From the NCBI GenBank assembly GCA_037576195.1, contig CM075101.1, forward strand, positions 19,158,001 through 19,222,000: a DNA stretch of 64,000 nt, read 5' to 3'. Origin of the DNA: Phytoseiulus persimilis (Eukaryota; Arthropoda; Arachnida; Mesostigmata; Phytoseiidae). The notes beneath the pieces are model-generated. The model ran no database searches. It was not told the DNA's origin and saw only the letters and a list, made by a program, of their open reading frames with translations. The position numbers and the translations under genes were made by a program. This document shows, piece after piece, positions 34,956 through 45,422 of this stretch. Within the stretch, counting starts at the first letter, position 1. Each line of letters begins with the position of its first letter.

Positions 34956-34959
34956 CGGC

Positions 34960-35600
34960 CAGCTGTTGCGTCACAATTTCCCATCTGGCTGCAATGGGGA
35001 GAGAGAACTCGAAGAAATCACAGAAACCAGATCAAAGATCTGAAGAGCCTGGGAAGGCACGTCGACACCTGGGATCCGCTGCTCTCCGAGAGTAACCAGC
35101 GTTTCCTGAGAAGTTTGACATCTAGCGTTGAAAATGGTATCCTGTATGAGCGCAGAGAATCACGGGGATCCGAGGCTACGCCTCCTGAATCCATGGCCGA
35201 GCATGGATTGCACCCAAAAAAAATGTCTAGTGCGAAATCGAAGGGGCAGTGCACTACGTGCTGCTCACTGCCAGCTGTAGGACCGTTTGGAAGTAGAGAT
35301 TCACAACAAGCTCCTACAATCGGAAAATCGGATATCAACTCTTCTTGAACACGACAATGCTCGTCCACACTCGTCTTCGGTCACCCGGGGGAAAGTTATC
35401 GAATTTTCCAAAGATTTCCGCGGGATCCCGTCCCTTCCGACCAAAAGAGCGATCCCTAGCGGAAAAGATGTTTGAGAGCAAAAATGGAAGTCTCGTCGAG
35501 GACTTTACCCTAAACCGCGGTCCGGTGTTTTGGAATGAAGGCATTATCGACGTTCCCTTCGCGGCTCACTCCTCATTCCCCGAAATAGATTGAGTAGAGG
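34960..35600 (+). pseudogene. Second mariner element, decayed transposase
   Basis: Recognisable pieces in order: a linker-region relic (LKSLGRHVDTWDPLLSESNQ), VENGILYERRESR with GLHPKK (first catalytic region, catalytic Asp replaced), then in another frame LLEHDNARPHSS (second catalytic motif) and finally FWNEGIIDVP. The third catalytic motif is not readable. Frameshifts and substitutions make it clearly dead and older than the intact mariner at 13803. Ends not found. Confidence 0.65.
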
Positions 35601-35942
35601 GACGCATCGGGAGAAGCTGAAAGGCAACTCAAAAACGAACAATCGAGCAGATCGGAAGAAGAAATCGCCGAAAGAAACCGTAACAAAAAAGAACAAACAC
35701 AGACGCGTGTGTGGGCAAACGCAGCGTAGTAGTCAATCAAACCGGGAACGCTCTTATAATCACAACCTTGCGCCTTGTTGACATAAAGTTGTTGCAGAGT
35801 TGTCGTTTCGAAACGGTGAACATCGTTTCCTTGTCAGTCGTCTAACATGAAAATTATCGCCTTCGGAAAAGAACCGCGGAGCGATTACCCGGCTGAGCAA
35901 AGTTCGTCAATCGGGTAGTGGCGACCAGGTCACAAGCTTCAC

Positions 35943-36107
35943 CTTCTCGACAGCGAGTTCTTCCATGCCATCGCTTCGATTGTTAGAGCTCGCTCGCCTT
36001 CGGAAAAGCCAAGCTTCTCTTGTGTGCGGCTTTTCCAACTCTTCTGTTTGGCATTCGATATCTTCCCTCGAAGTCCTTCGATCTAGAAACGGATTACAGT
36101 CCGCCAT
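35943..36107 (-). CDS. Candidate first exon, unidentified
   Basis: The ATG at 36107 starts 55 codons (MADCNPFLDRRTSREDIECQ, then EELEKPHTREAWLFRRR) that end at a GTGAAG donor in phase 0. Acidic and basic residues alternate as in a helical, coiled protein. No downstream exon was identified. Confidence 0.33.
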
Positions 36108-36430
36108 GAAAGATGTACGTCACACGGTAACGATCATGGGAATTCTCGATCGACGAGCCCATTCGCATTTTCAGCGGAAACCGATTACGATAAAACTGGG
36201 GTTTTTTCGTCATCGCAGCTTCGGCTCGTCAATACATTCATATTGTCATGAGATCTGATGGATGCCTTAAATTGCTCTCACTTCGTCTTTCTGGAGCTGG
36301 CTGATGTCGAGGAGGAAGAAGCCCACACTTTTTCAGCTGACGTGTGTTCATGGCAACGCGGGACTCTTGAGTGCTGGATGCTCCGGTGAATCTATGATCG
36401 ATTCAATCCAGGCTTTAAAAATGAGCCTGA

Positions 36431-36730
36431 TTAGCTAATTTCTGATAGATCCCCGCGAATCTCTTCTCCCTGTTCCTGCTTCTGGCTGATTTGGAGTGTA
36501 TCCCAATCATCATCATTATCAGAGCTCTCGATGAGCAGTTGATCACAGCAAAATCGTTGACATCCGAGTGGCGAGCGGAGGCGTGATTGCTTCTCCACGT
36601 CCCACCAGGTGTCTCGGACCATCCATGACGTGTTCTCTGGCACCGAACGGCCGAACCGATCGATTGTAGGATCGAGAGATTTCCAGAGGCGATTATTATC
36701 ACAGGCCTGGCGGCTAGTTTCATGCGATAC
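36431..36730 (-). CDS. Terminal exon of an unidentified gene
   Basis: After a GAAGTAG acceptor, 99 codons run to TAA at 36431. The peptide begins VSHETSRQACDNNRLWKSLD, has a Trp-rich part (TSWMVRDTWWDVEKQSR) and ends in an acidic tail (SSDNDDDWDTLQISQKQEQG). It looks strongly coding. An exon-like stretch just upstream (36798-36947, with RIHSHVTEHAQRNYQFQNSL) would be the natural partner, but its donor is in phase 1 while this exon needs phase 0, so the join is not proven. Function unknown. Confidence 0.42.
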   Translation of the reverse strand, partial: VSHETSRQACDNNRLWKSLDPTIDRFGRSVPENTSWMVRDTWWDVEKQSRLRSPLGCQRFCCDQLLIESSDNDDDWDTLQISQKQEQGEEIRGDLSEIS

Positions 36731-36797
36731 CTACTTCACTTGGAGCTTTACGCTGACGACTTTTTCCGATGGATCACGCGAGGAAATTCAGTCTAAC

Positions 36798-36947
36798 TTT
36801 TCCAGCGTCGTAATGAATTCTGAAATTGATAATTGCGTTGAGCATGCTCGGTCACATGGGAATGTATTCTCTTTAGCTGTTGTTCCGTCTTCCACGAGAA
36901 TCTTTTCCGAGGATACGACGGGCTTTTCGGTCGACTTCCCGAGAACT
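36798..36947 (-). CDS. Candidate internal exon upstream of the 36431 exon
   Basis: A pyrimidine-containing acceptor (CACGATAG) and a GTTAGA donor flank 150 bases reading RFSWKTEQQLKRIHSHVTEH and onward without stop. The end phase is 1. No family recognised; see the note on the following exon. Confidence 0.28.
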
Positions 36948-37151
36948 CTATCGTGATCGTCGAGGGAAGGGAAAACTCCAATTTGTTTCAGGGATTCGGA
37001 GAAACACGTTGTGAGTTCTACGAATCGTTTCCGATTCTCGAATCGGAATCACATCGAAAACTGTCGCCTAACTAGGGAGAGTTCTTCTGGCTCTGCCAGC
37101 CGGTTTTCTGGATCACCCAACCAAATCATCTAGAATCACAGTCAGTCGTCC

Positions 37152-37388
37152 TTAAATCACGGCCAGAGACTCCTGTCGGAAAAAAAAAATGTCGGAGAGG
37201 GCATCCAACCCTGCCTCTACGATGAAACAAGAAAGAGAGGCGCATTGGCTCTTGTGTCCCCCGCAGATGTCCTCGGAATTCGTTACCGCTGGCGCGGCAT
37301 CAATCACACTCAAGACTCCATCAGAATCCGTCGTCATCTTACTAGCTAGGGCGAGTCTGAAATTCGTTGCGGGAGCTACCGATTCACC
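37152..37388 (-). CDS. Candidate terminal exon, unidentified
   Basis: After a CGTTGGCCAG acceptor the minus strand is open for 78 codons: GESVAPATNFRLALASKMTT, then ICGGHKSQCASLSCFIVEAG, to TAA. The polypyrimidine run TTTTTTTTTTCCGACAG inside it could instead be an acceptor, so the exon may be two. No family recognised. Confidence 0.3.
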   Translation of the reverse strand, partial: GESVAPATNFRLALASKMTTDSDGVLSVIDAAPAVTNSEDICGGHKSQCASLSCFIVEAGLDALSDIFFFRQESLAVI

Positions 37389-37394
37389 CTGGCC

Positions 37395-38395
37395 AACGGA
37401 ACCGAAGTTGATCCTTAGCTTAGCTTAATCAGTCCCGATTCCCTTTCAGGTTGTCTAGGCAGAAAGAACGTACGCGACACTGCTCCCTATCACAACATTA
37501 CGAGACCTCGGCGAGCCATTGGGGGATACCCGGTGCGGAGGAATGCATTTCATGCTCGGGTTGGCCTCATATCACACTTTCAAAACATCGGCGTACGGTT
37601 GACTACATGAACGGTTTCACTTCGTAAATCAGGAGACAACCATTTCATGACGTGTACACGTCGCGCTCACTCATTTACACTTGAGACGCCTGAAATGTTC
37701 CCTGGCACCAACGGATGCCGAACGAGATGTCTGTTTCAGAATCGAATTTCGAATGATAATTAAACGCCGGGTTGGGAAGTGTTCCTGAATAGATCCGAGC
37801 GCTGGCAGCAGGGACGACGCGGAAAAAGTTGTCATTCATTCAGGTGTGATTCCCCACGTCAGGTGCCATTCGGGGAATGTTTTTCTTTAGCCTGATCGTC
37901 CTGTGTTTATCTTTTGAGTGGACAACTCCACTCAGTCAGAACACTCCGTGCGGAACGGCTCTTGGAAAACATACCGTCCAGGAGAATCGTCCACTGACGA
38001 CATGATAAGAGGTTGAGCGATGAACGGAGTTCGGAGTGACCGGGGATGAGCATAATCATTATGAAGTTATGATTATGATCTTTGTCATGATTATGATGAC
38101 TATTATTTCTGGTTTACTCAAGCACCCGGTGGAAGAATGACACGCACACGAGCTTTGTGGGGGACCGGGGTCCATGGACGTGATTCCCGCGTGCACGCCG
38201 TCAACGCTATTGTATTGTACTTCCACTGACCATACGAGGCAGCCGTGTGGTGAAGGACAGTCACCAGCGCCAGGGATGCAAGCGTCGGGAACGCTCTGCT
38301 ACCCAAAGGAGCACCGAATGCTTGACTCGTGGCAACGCGTTTGTTCACACGAAAGATGCTCCGGGAAGGATGATCAGGAATCATGGAGCTTTAAT
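37395..38395. other. No gene; simple AT-rich repeat at 38048-38108
   Basis: Nothing recognisable except a short imperfect array of TCATTATGATTATGAT-like words. A similar patch recurs at 38578-38615 on the other side of the 45 bp repeats, and a CATGATGATCAT patch at 27335-27362. Confidence 0.4.
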
Positions 38396-38397
38396 GA

Positions 38398-38560
38398 TGG
38401 AGACGAAGTCAGCCCCGGAATCACCTCCATGGACTCCAAAAACTATGAACAGATAGGTCTCCGAAACACCTCCCAAGACTCTAGAAAATATGGTCAGTGG
38501 TCAGATTGATCCAGGACTCACCTCGTTAGACACCGAAAAGTATGGTCAGACTCGCCCTCA
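38398..38560. repeat. 45 bp tandem repeat, three to four copies (locus 3 of 3)
   Basis: Successive units end AAAAACTAT, GAAAATAT and AAAAGTAT. The unit beginning GAACAGATAG is exactly 45 bases; the next is 52 because GGTCAG is partly duplicated. The core words CCCGGAATCACCTCCATGGA and GGTCAGATTGATCC match the loci at 7.7 and 19.4 kb. Confidence 0.7.
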
Positions 38561-38619
38561 GGAACCCGATTTTTGACTTTGATCATGATTAATAATCATA
38601 ACTTGATTATGATTGAGCC

Positions 38620-39600
38620 CAACTCTGAGCGTGACTCTTCAACTCATCATTGATGTAGTCGTGGGTCATGGCAAGAGCACCTCAATGGGAATCAGGGAGG
38701 CAGCGACCCTTCCCACTTGCTTGGAGGAATCCTACCATCTCAGGATAGGATATCCATCAGACATCATCCGGGTCTGACGCCATGGATTATGAGGAGGCGG
38801 ACGAGATTAGCGGAGCTCATTTAGCTTTCATGAATCGTCTTGGGATGGGGCCATAGAGCAGACCGGATTTTTCTCGCTGCCTGATCAAGGTTTCAGCAGA
38901 GCAACGTAGAACAACGACTTCGCATCTTGACTACTTGCTAGTTCTGCCTACGTTATCAAGAACTATTCCAGAAACTGTATTTCTCGGTGTCACAACCCAC
39001 AGCTACGTCTTCCAGGCAGTGGTCTCGGGACGGCTCGCATTCAGTCCCACGACCGTTTCAGCTAGGGAGATGAGTGCTTCCCGACAAAAAGGATGCGTTG
39101 ACAGGTTCGTGACTTGTCGGTCTCGCAGTGACCGCGGGAAAGAGACTCCGTCGAGGTATAGGCTCCGACGAGTTTCCGCCAGTGTGAAAAGCTTCACATC
39201 TCCGCGCTGAAATGGTTGAAGCCGGCTCCTCCGATCCCTCAGGCACCAAATATAATCCCGGCAGCCAATTTGGGCAACGCAAATCAAGCGGCCCTCACCG
39301 AGTAGCTCTCACTGAATACCTGCAGTAGGAATGCGTTCCATTAATCCTTCCGGTCCAATCTCGTCTGACAGTGATGAATACGCACCCGAGCTGCGAGGGG
39401 ACAAGCACCATAAAAGTGTATCTCGATGATCGATTGTACTTGACAAGTGTGAAGCCGTCATTGCAATGATCGAAATCGGGAAATATTCCCGGGACGGTTT
39501 GAGAGTCGGGGAAGGACGGCGGCAGACGGGAGTTTCATTCGCAAATGTGGACGCAGGTAATGAAGCATGGGCGATTTCGTGGACCTTCTAGGTTACCTCT
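38620..39600. other. No confident gene
   Basis: The minus-strand frame 39003-39287 and plus-strand frame 38935-39210 overlap and are both open, with no motif. At 39610 an ATG starts a 44-codon frame (MEDPATPAHGDGLYDWNDAD) that could be a small exon. Confidence 0.3.
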
Positions 39601-40001
39601 TAAAAAAATATGGAAGATCCCGCTACACCGGCCCATGGGGACGGGTTGTACGATTGGAATGACGCGGATTTGCGAAACTGTTGGAAGGATTTCATCATTC
39701 TTCGTGGGGGATTGCCGGAATACGTCAACGGCTATTCGTCTTAGAGTGAGCGGCGCTGAAAGAAAACCAATCAATTGAGTTGAGGAACGTTTCGCTCGTT
39801 CCATCGATGACTACGGTGGCGGAGAGCGGAGTGAAATTTGAAATACGGGAGCCTGTCCATCAGATATACCACCCAGCACTCGGTGCGAGCACGTGACGTC
39901 CGTGGAGTTTTCGAGGAGTTCGCATATCGAAGGATTTTTTTGAGATTGAACTGATGCTATTCCGAAACCATTTAAGCATCGTCGTACCACTGAAGTAAGT
40001 C

Positions 40002-40148
40002 ATGACAGAACTTGAACGCGCCTTCAGATTCAGTTCGATCGAATCGAAACTCGAGGAATGGTACACTATCACGCCATTCCGCGATCGCATCATGCGAGGG
40101 CGGAGTCGCGCCGTTTTCCAGCTCCAATGCATCACCTCAGTTTCGTGA
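40002..40148 (+). CDS. Candidate small ORF or exon
   Basis: The ATG at 40002 reads 48 codons: MTELERAFRFSSIESKLEEW, then RDRIMRGRSRAVFQLQC, to TGA. The amphipathic charged pattern looks coding but nothing identifies it. The antisense frame is open too. Confidence 0.25.
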   Translation: MTELERAFRFSSIESKLEEWYTITPFRDRIMRGRSRAVFQLQCITSVS

Positions 40149-40772
40149 CGGGATACCGACAAAGCTCAAGCGGAGCTTCCTTCGGCTCCGCGGTTGGCTT
40201 CGTCGATAGCACGCTGCTGAGATCGAGGCAAGATGATTCTTGGTCGCAGTTTCCTGCTCACTTCCCTCGTGAGTCCAGCGGAAGTTTCCGTTCCTGTCAA
40301 CAATAACATTTTCCCCCAAGAGAGTGCCATGCCCGCACGAGAGTTCGCGTTCGATATCATATGGGAACGGACATTGCGTGCTGTGAGGCCGCGGGCGAAG
40401 CCCTGGCGTCGGTCTTTGGTCCAGGGAGAGGTTCATCATGGAATGGCAAACAGATTCCTGTTCACCCGCGTCGCTCGTGTTTCGAGATTCGAGTTTCTCA
40501 GATCGTCGGGATTCCCGCTCTGAAAACTTTGGGACTTTGTGTACACGGCAGTGAAGCTCAGAAAATAAATCCCAAAACGGGAACCGCCTGTCGTTCTTCT
40601 CCCAGCGCTCGATGTCCCAGAAAACAGCAAGCGACGGGCTATATCTATTTCCCAGGAAGAAACTTTCCGCTGGCTTTCTATATAAAAGCCGATTGATGAC
40701 GAGTTCGTAGCGAAACATTCCCTCATTCTCCCTCGAGCACTTCCGAGAACCTTCATTTTCTCTCCTTTTCAT
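40137..40772 (-). CDS. Long uninterrupted ORF of 211 codons, unidentified
   Basis: This is the longest host-like single frame outside the transposons. It starts MKRRENEGSRKCSRENEGMF and is rich in Arg, Glu and Ser, with CGHGTLLGENVIVDRNGNFR in the middle. Plus-strand frames over the same bases (40233-40523, 40361-40696) are also open, so base composition may keep all frames clear of stops. No domain recognised. Confidence 0.28.
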   Translation of the reverse strand: MKRRENEGSRKCSRENEGMFRYELVINRLLYRKPAESFFLGNRYSPSLAVFWDIERWEKNDRRFPFWDLFSELHCRVHKVPKFSERESRRSEKLESRNTSDAGEQESVCHSMMNLSLDQRPTPGLRPRPHSTQCPFPYDIERELSCGHGTLLGENVIVDRNGNFRWTHEGSEQETATKNHLASISAACYRRSQPRSRRKLRLSFVGIPSRN

Positions 40773-40950
40773 GATAATGAGTAGAAGAAATGCGACTCCT
40801 GGAGGAGCGATCAGGATCCCTTGACAGCTCGGAAACTCCGATGGAGTGTCTATGGGTTGTGAAAGGAGCCTTGGAATTTCGGGATCACGACATCAACACG
40901 GGTCCTTCGCCGCGTTGACAACAGAAGCCGAACAAATGTTTGGAGACGGA

Positions 40951-40965
40951 GGGGGGGGGGGGGGG
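40951..40965 (+). repeat. G15 homopolymer tract
   Basis: Fifteen consecutive G followed by CGGG. Similar C/G tracts mark the ends of the hAT element at 15962 and 19286, but no hAT end is recognisable beside this one. Confidence 0.8.
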
Positions 40966-41356
40966 CGGGTATTTCCATCACTAGGCAACAAGCTCAAAAG
41001 AGCGAAAGTCGGAAACGAAGGAGCGATCGGGCGATTCCCCGGCATCAAAAGTGTACTTTCGGCCCCACGAGTCATCCAAAAAGTCGCGGAAAGAACTGCC
41101 GGATCCGCTCTTCAAGTTTCCGGTACGTTCCCCATCACTTTCGTCTTGTCCGTTGGATCGCTCGTTTATTTGTTGGCTCGCCTGGTTCGTTGGTTGATTC
41201 CTCGCTCGCTCGCTCACTCTGTTGAGATATCCAGTGTTTGAGCTCCGATAGAAAAATATTTCACCACGCCTGTTTGACCCGCTCATGTCCGGGTCGACCG
41301 CCGTAGCTCTGGAAGGATCGCTGGAGAAACACTGAATCGAATACGGTGGCTGTAAA

Positions 41357-41683
41357 GTGCCCCTCAACAGCGAATCGGATCTTGTCATTTTAACTGAGGT
41401 ATCGGCTTCCAGCAGATGTTTCATTCGAGCCCCCGTCCCGCATTCCCTATTCACAGAGAATAGTTCCAATAATTGTACCGAGGCTCATCTTCGAAAAATC
41501 TTAGACGAATCGCTGGAGCTTTTGACAAGATCGCTAGAGACCGCTGTCAGTTGGACAAGGGGCGCCTCGATCAGCTTTCGACCAGCGACGGAGCGTGAGA
41601 TATTCCGCATGAGAAAGGCACGAAGCTCGCAGCGCTCACACCGACAAATAACGGTTACCGCGCAGGAAAGATGGCCTATCTGA
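41357..41683 (+). CDS. Candidate ORF, partly helical, unidentified
   Basis: A 108-codon frame includes EAHLRKILDESLELLTRSLE, a plausible amphipathic helix, and a basic end. The first codon is not ATG at a convincing place, so it would be an exon; ATTCACAG at about 41457 may be the acceptor. Function unknown. Confidence 0.27.
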   Translation: MPLNSESDLVILTEVSASSRCFIRAPVPHSLFTENSSNNCTEAHLRKILDESLELLTRSLETAVSWTRGASISFRPATEREIFRMRKARSSQRSHRQITVTAQERWPI

Positions 41684-42289
41684 AGAGAGACCTCCCCAGA
41701 TGAAATGTAGGCTCAGCAGTCACTACACCATCGTCAACGATTAACAGAGAACTGTGGTTTTGTCTTTCGCTTCAAATAACTGTGAAAACTTCCATCCGAT
41801 TAGTTCAGCCGGGCGCCGATTGTTGAATTAAGTCATTTCCACGTCCGAGAGTGTGTCAAACTGAGAAAAAGTAACCTCGTCGCCACCGATTTTTTTCCTG
41901 ATTGCTACTCACTGGAACTTATCCTCCAATGGTTTCAACAACACTTGTGAGAAGTATAGTCGATGGATGATCTAACCCAGGTTCCTGACGGATCTTCCGC
42001 ACAGAAATGGGAATCGATCGAAAGCGATCCATGCTGCTTGTGTTGGATCTGGAGACAACGGGAAACACGCGACCTGACTAATACAGATCGGGTCAATACG
42101 CAGGATCCTACGCGGGAGAAGTCTTGTCGGACGAAACGTTCCTAAGAAGAGCGAAGAAATATACGCTCCGCTAAGAAGTTCCTTGGTCTTCCCCGACTGC
42201 TGGAAAGTAGAATATGGCTGATGCAAAATATCTCAGGAGAGTGATACGAAACGAGCCCGGACACAAAAACAAGCCGTCACCGTGAGGGT

Positions 42290-42652
42290 TTGATTTGCGA
42301 TTTCCGTTTGAATTTCAAACCTCACTCTTGCAAATCACACATTCAGATTCGGGTAAAGGAGTCGGGTACAGCGAAAAACGTCAGCCTGCACTGGTGCACG
42401 AGTTCAGCAGCGCTGCTTGAGAATGTTTGTTCTGATCAGAACGGGCTACACAACGGAGGCTCAGGATCCAACCAGACGGGGTTGTGCGTTTGGTTACTGG
42501 TATATTCATTCGAGTGCCGCGAGGGGCGACTCAGAACGGTCCGCGACCTAATGGAAAAGTATAATTCCCGACGAACGAAACTTAGCTGCTCGAGCGAATA
42601 CGTCGTTGAACCAATGCAGAGGATTGACGAATCCCGCGTTGATCAGCCGTGA
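42290..42652 (+). CDS. Candidate ORF, unidentified
   Basis: A 120-codon frame with a Gly/Ser/Asn segment, a hydrophobic LCVWLLVYSF and a charged end (RTVRDLMEKYNSRRTKLS). No motif or splice partners; could be chance. Confidence 0.22.
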   Translation: MICDFRLNFKPHSCKSHIQIRVKESGTAKNVSLHWCTSSAALLENVCSDQNGLHNGGSGSNQTGLCVWLLVYSFECREGRLRTVRDLMEKYNSRRTKLSCSSEYVVEPMQRIDESRVDQP

Positions 42653-42659
42653 CGCCTCG

Positions 42660-43950
42660 ACCCAGCTCAGATCTCATTGAAATTGCATCAATGTGACGTC
42701 GGTTTGTCGAAAAAGCAACAGTTCGATCCACGTCCGCAGAATGCTCATGAGATGAAGAAAGTAGTCAGATAACGAATCGTGGCGATCCTTCAGAAGCGCC
42801 TCCTTCCCCTATCTCGTTCCAGATGTTGGGGAATGATGACGTTATCGACGAACCGTGATCGCAACGGGGAACTTTATTTGACAGAGGATATAGCTCGAAC
42901 GGTCGTGGGGACCTTGGCCAAGGCCGTCAAAAGCTTTTACTGATGCGGAAACGGCTTAAGCCACGAGGCGAAGTTCAAAAATATTGCTCGGAGTCAAGCT
43001 CCAAAGTTGACTCTCTTTTGGTCTACTCGGTCAACAGTAGCAGATTCCGATTCTCCTCCTTGCCGAGCGATTGACGAGCGAGTTCACGCGGGTTCGTCGA
43101 GCCCTTGGATGAGTCGGACCTGAGTCGCTACCGTCGATCAAGACGGAGCTAAGGTACTGGGCATCCCCCGAACAACTCTAAGCATAAAGTAGTCGACTTA
43201 TCCTGTTCATGCATAAGCGAAAGAGCAAAAGGGCACGATACCTCGTGTATGGTGTCATTGGCCCTTCGAAAATTGGAAGCCAGCGCGAGCTCTCCGTGAC
43301 AAGTGTTGTCCACAAGCATCAATTTACCGAGCGACTTGGTCCATAGGCTGAATTTTCCCAGTCGAGCCCCTAGCTGAGGTGGATCCATCCAGGCGTACGA
43401 ACCACACGTGTCGTTGTCATAACCGCTGCTTTCGCTTACTCATTTCCGCCGCGAACAGTCGGGCTACAATTTCGGCTAGGAAAAATGATCTTAAGTAGTG
43501 AGCCAACAGTATGGCGTGCGGAATCATCGATGATCGCTTCATTGTCATTCTGTCATCAGTGAATAACGTCTTGATTATCGCCGAGATGACAAATGATTGC
43601 GGAAATATCGCGGCGTGACCAGAGTCGCATTCTGGATGAAACTCAACACCGGGAATGGCGGGGAAGAGCCGCAAACAAGCGCCGGGCCGAAAGAAATTCA
43701 TGGCGAGCTCGCGAGTTTCGGAGCTTGATAATTCAATCGATTGCTCCTCATCTTTGCGAGACGACTAAACGGCGTATCCAGAAGATTCTGGTTCTCGAGT
43801 GCCTTACAATGAGATCTTCCTCGAGAAAATTCCAGGATCGGACCAAGCCATCAAGTCCGACTTGAACTTTCCGAGTTCATTTGAGGTCGAATGAGATTTA
43901 TCAGCAATCTCATTTCCAGATCAGCGGTATGGCAGAAAAGCCCTAAAGGA
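42660..43950. other. No confident gene
   Basis: Overlapping frames around 43417-43701 (minus) and 43593-43865 (plus) are both open; the minus one ends AEIVARLFAAEMSKRKQRL. The coding strand cannot be chosen by eye. Confidence 0.3.
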
Positions 43951-43958
43951 TAATTCAG

Positions 43959-44231
43959 ATGGACGATCAGAGCTCCGACTTTGCACAGGTGATCGAAATC
44001 ATGCATGGACGCCGGGTGACCACAACCTTGGCAAGATTCAAATCTCCGGACAGAGAAAGCATGATGAGATTTCGGATTTTCGTGCCAGAAAATCATTTCT
44101 GGGCGAAATCAGATCACTTGAAGATAGTGTTCAATCTGTGCGACCCTTCGTGTGCCCCCACCTCTTGGAACAGATTCGTCAGGATACGGAAATTCATGAA
44201 ATGTGGAGTGCGGAGTCGGAAATCGGGTTGA
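43959..44231 (+). CDS. Candidate gene start, 90 codons, unidentified
   Basis: The ATG at 43959 follows TAATTCAG and opens MDDQSSDFAQVIEIMHGRRV, then SPDRESMMRFRIFVPENHFW and a Cys-containing part. A second frame overlapping the end (HLLEQIRQDTEIHEMWSAES) also looks coding and runs to 44356, suggesting an unresolved splice or frameshift near 44140. No family recognised. Confidence 0.35.
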   Translation: MDDQSSDFAQVIEIMHGRRVTTTLARFKSPDRESMMRFRIFVPENHFWAKSDHLKIVFNLCDPSCAPTSWNRFVRIRKFMKCGVRSRKSG

Positions 44232-44601
44232 CACCTCGGTTGTCACTTGTTCCGCACCGCAAATACCGCGGCTCGTCGAGCACGATCGCAGTGTGGTGCT
44301 CATTCGTGTTTCTGGTGCCGCACGTTCTGGAGAACCATGATTCCAAACGAAGTTAACAGTGACTCAGTTCACACAGCAGAACGAAAAGCATTAAGCAGGT
44401 ATGAAAACGACTCCGGTTGCGGATGGCCGTGCTTAGATCATTAAGACGGCAGCTCTACTGTAATGCTCAGTGTTCTGTTCGAAGTTCGGTCCCACCTGTA
44501 CTTACTCACACACACAAACGAAACGATCAATGATGCGCACAGGAGCCTTGTATCGGGGCGAATCTGCGAGTGATTCGGTCGAACAAGCGGAAAGTTGTTA
44601 C

Positions 44602-44666
44602 CTCTATTTTGGATTCGTTCTTTCTGTTGGAGCCTTACAAGTTCCCGTTCCAAGTCAGGATCATTC
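44602..44666 (-). CDS. Candidate short coiled-coil exon
   Basis: Between an AATGTTAG acceptor and a GTAACA donor the minus strand reads NDPDLERELVRLQQKERIQN, an ideal coiled-coil stretch. The phases are 2 in and 1 out. No neighbours were joined. Confidence 0.28.
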
Positions 44667-44779
44667 CTAACATTATCAGTGGTCGTCGAGGAGATTTCGT
44701 GATTTCATGGTTCGGACGCTGAATGCTAGGAATCCTGGCGCCAGGAAATTTTAAAGCTTGAAGAATTCGTTTGGTTCAT

Positions 44780-45058
44780 TCAGGTCCGGGCCGAATCCGG
44801 AACTACAGCACGCGGACCAAAATATACAGCTTCCAGAATGCCAACCTGGGACGTGGATTCCTCAGGTTTTGCGGAAGGAAAGATACCTCTGATGGATAGC
44901 AGCGCGTTCAATATCGGAAGATCACCTCCCTGCGCCAGCCTCATGATTAGCTCAAGGATGCCCCCACATACTATGATTCTCCATGTCGCCTTCCGGAGGA
45001 GAAGATTGGTGAGAACAGGATCGGCTTCCCCAATAATTGGCGATGATTCAGGCTGCAT
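44780..45058 (-). CDS. Candidate ORF with hydrophobic helix, unidentified
   Basis: A 92-codon frame from ATG 45058 reads NLLLRKATWRIIVCGGILEL and ILNALLSIRGIF, and ends VVPDSART. It might be a small membrane protein. A plus-strand frame (44838-45335) is open across the same region and has a GTGAGA donor at 45007, so the strand is uncertain. Confidence 0.28.
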   Translation of the reverse strand: MQPESSPIIGEADPVLTNLLLRKATWRIIVCGGILELIMRLAQGGDLPILNALLSIRGIFPSAKPEESTSQVGILEAVYFGPRAVVPDSART

Positions 45059-45422
45059 GAAATCCGCGAACCTCGCCGTTGCTCGGTATTTTTTGGTTTT
45101 TGTAACTTTTCCAAAGGAAATGTCAGACCTTCAAGTCTGTCGGTTGTCGGAGTGTTTGTTTGGCAATTCCGCACGGCGGCGGCACAAAGCTCGGCTCCTT
45201 TCTTCTCATCTTTCTTCCTCTTGCCGTTCGTTTCTTCACGTTACCGCGATGTTCAGTTTTCGATGTTCGGAAGAGCAAGGTCGAGGCGGATTGCAAGGAA
45301 TCAAAGGAAGAGTTACGCCCGCGAGCTCATTGTGATTGAAATTCTCAGTAGCGTGAATATTGTATCGCGAATCGCAAGGAGAGGTTGGCCCAGGCAATAC
45401 GCAAATCGAGAATTCCTAGGTT

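Noticed and set aside
36730-36798. Joining the two minus-strand exons at 36798-36947 and 36431-36730
   Set aside because: The donor is in phase 1 and the acceptor needs phase 0; no alternative acceptor keeps the downstream frame open.
40846-41241. 131-codon plus-strand frame containing a Gly run
   Set aside because: The Gly run is just the G15 tract, the opposite strand has a 162-codon frame, and no splice partner or motif supports either.
42009-42083. A frame reading MGIDRKRSMLLVLDLETTG, matching the first motif of DnaQ-like 3'-5' exonucleases
   Set aside because: It ends at a stop five codons later with no GT donor before the stop, and no second or third exonuclease motif lies nearby; probably chance.
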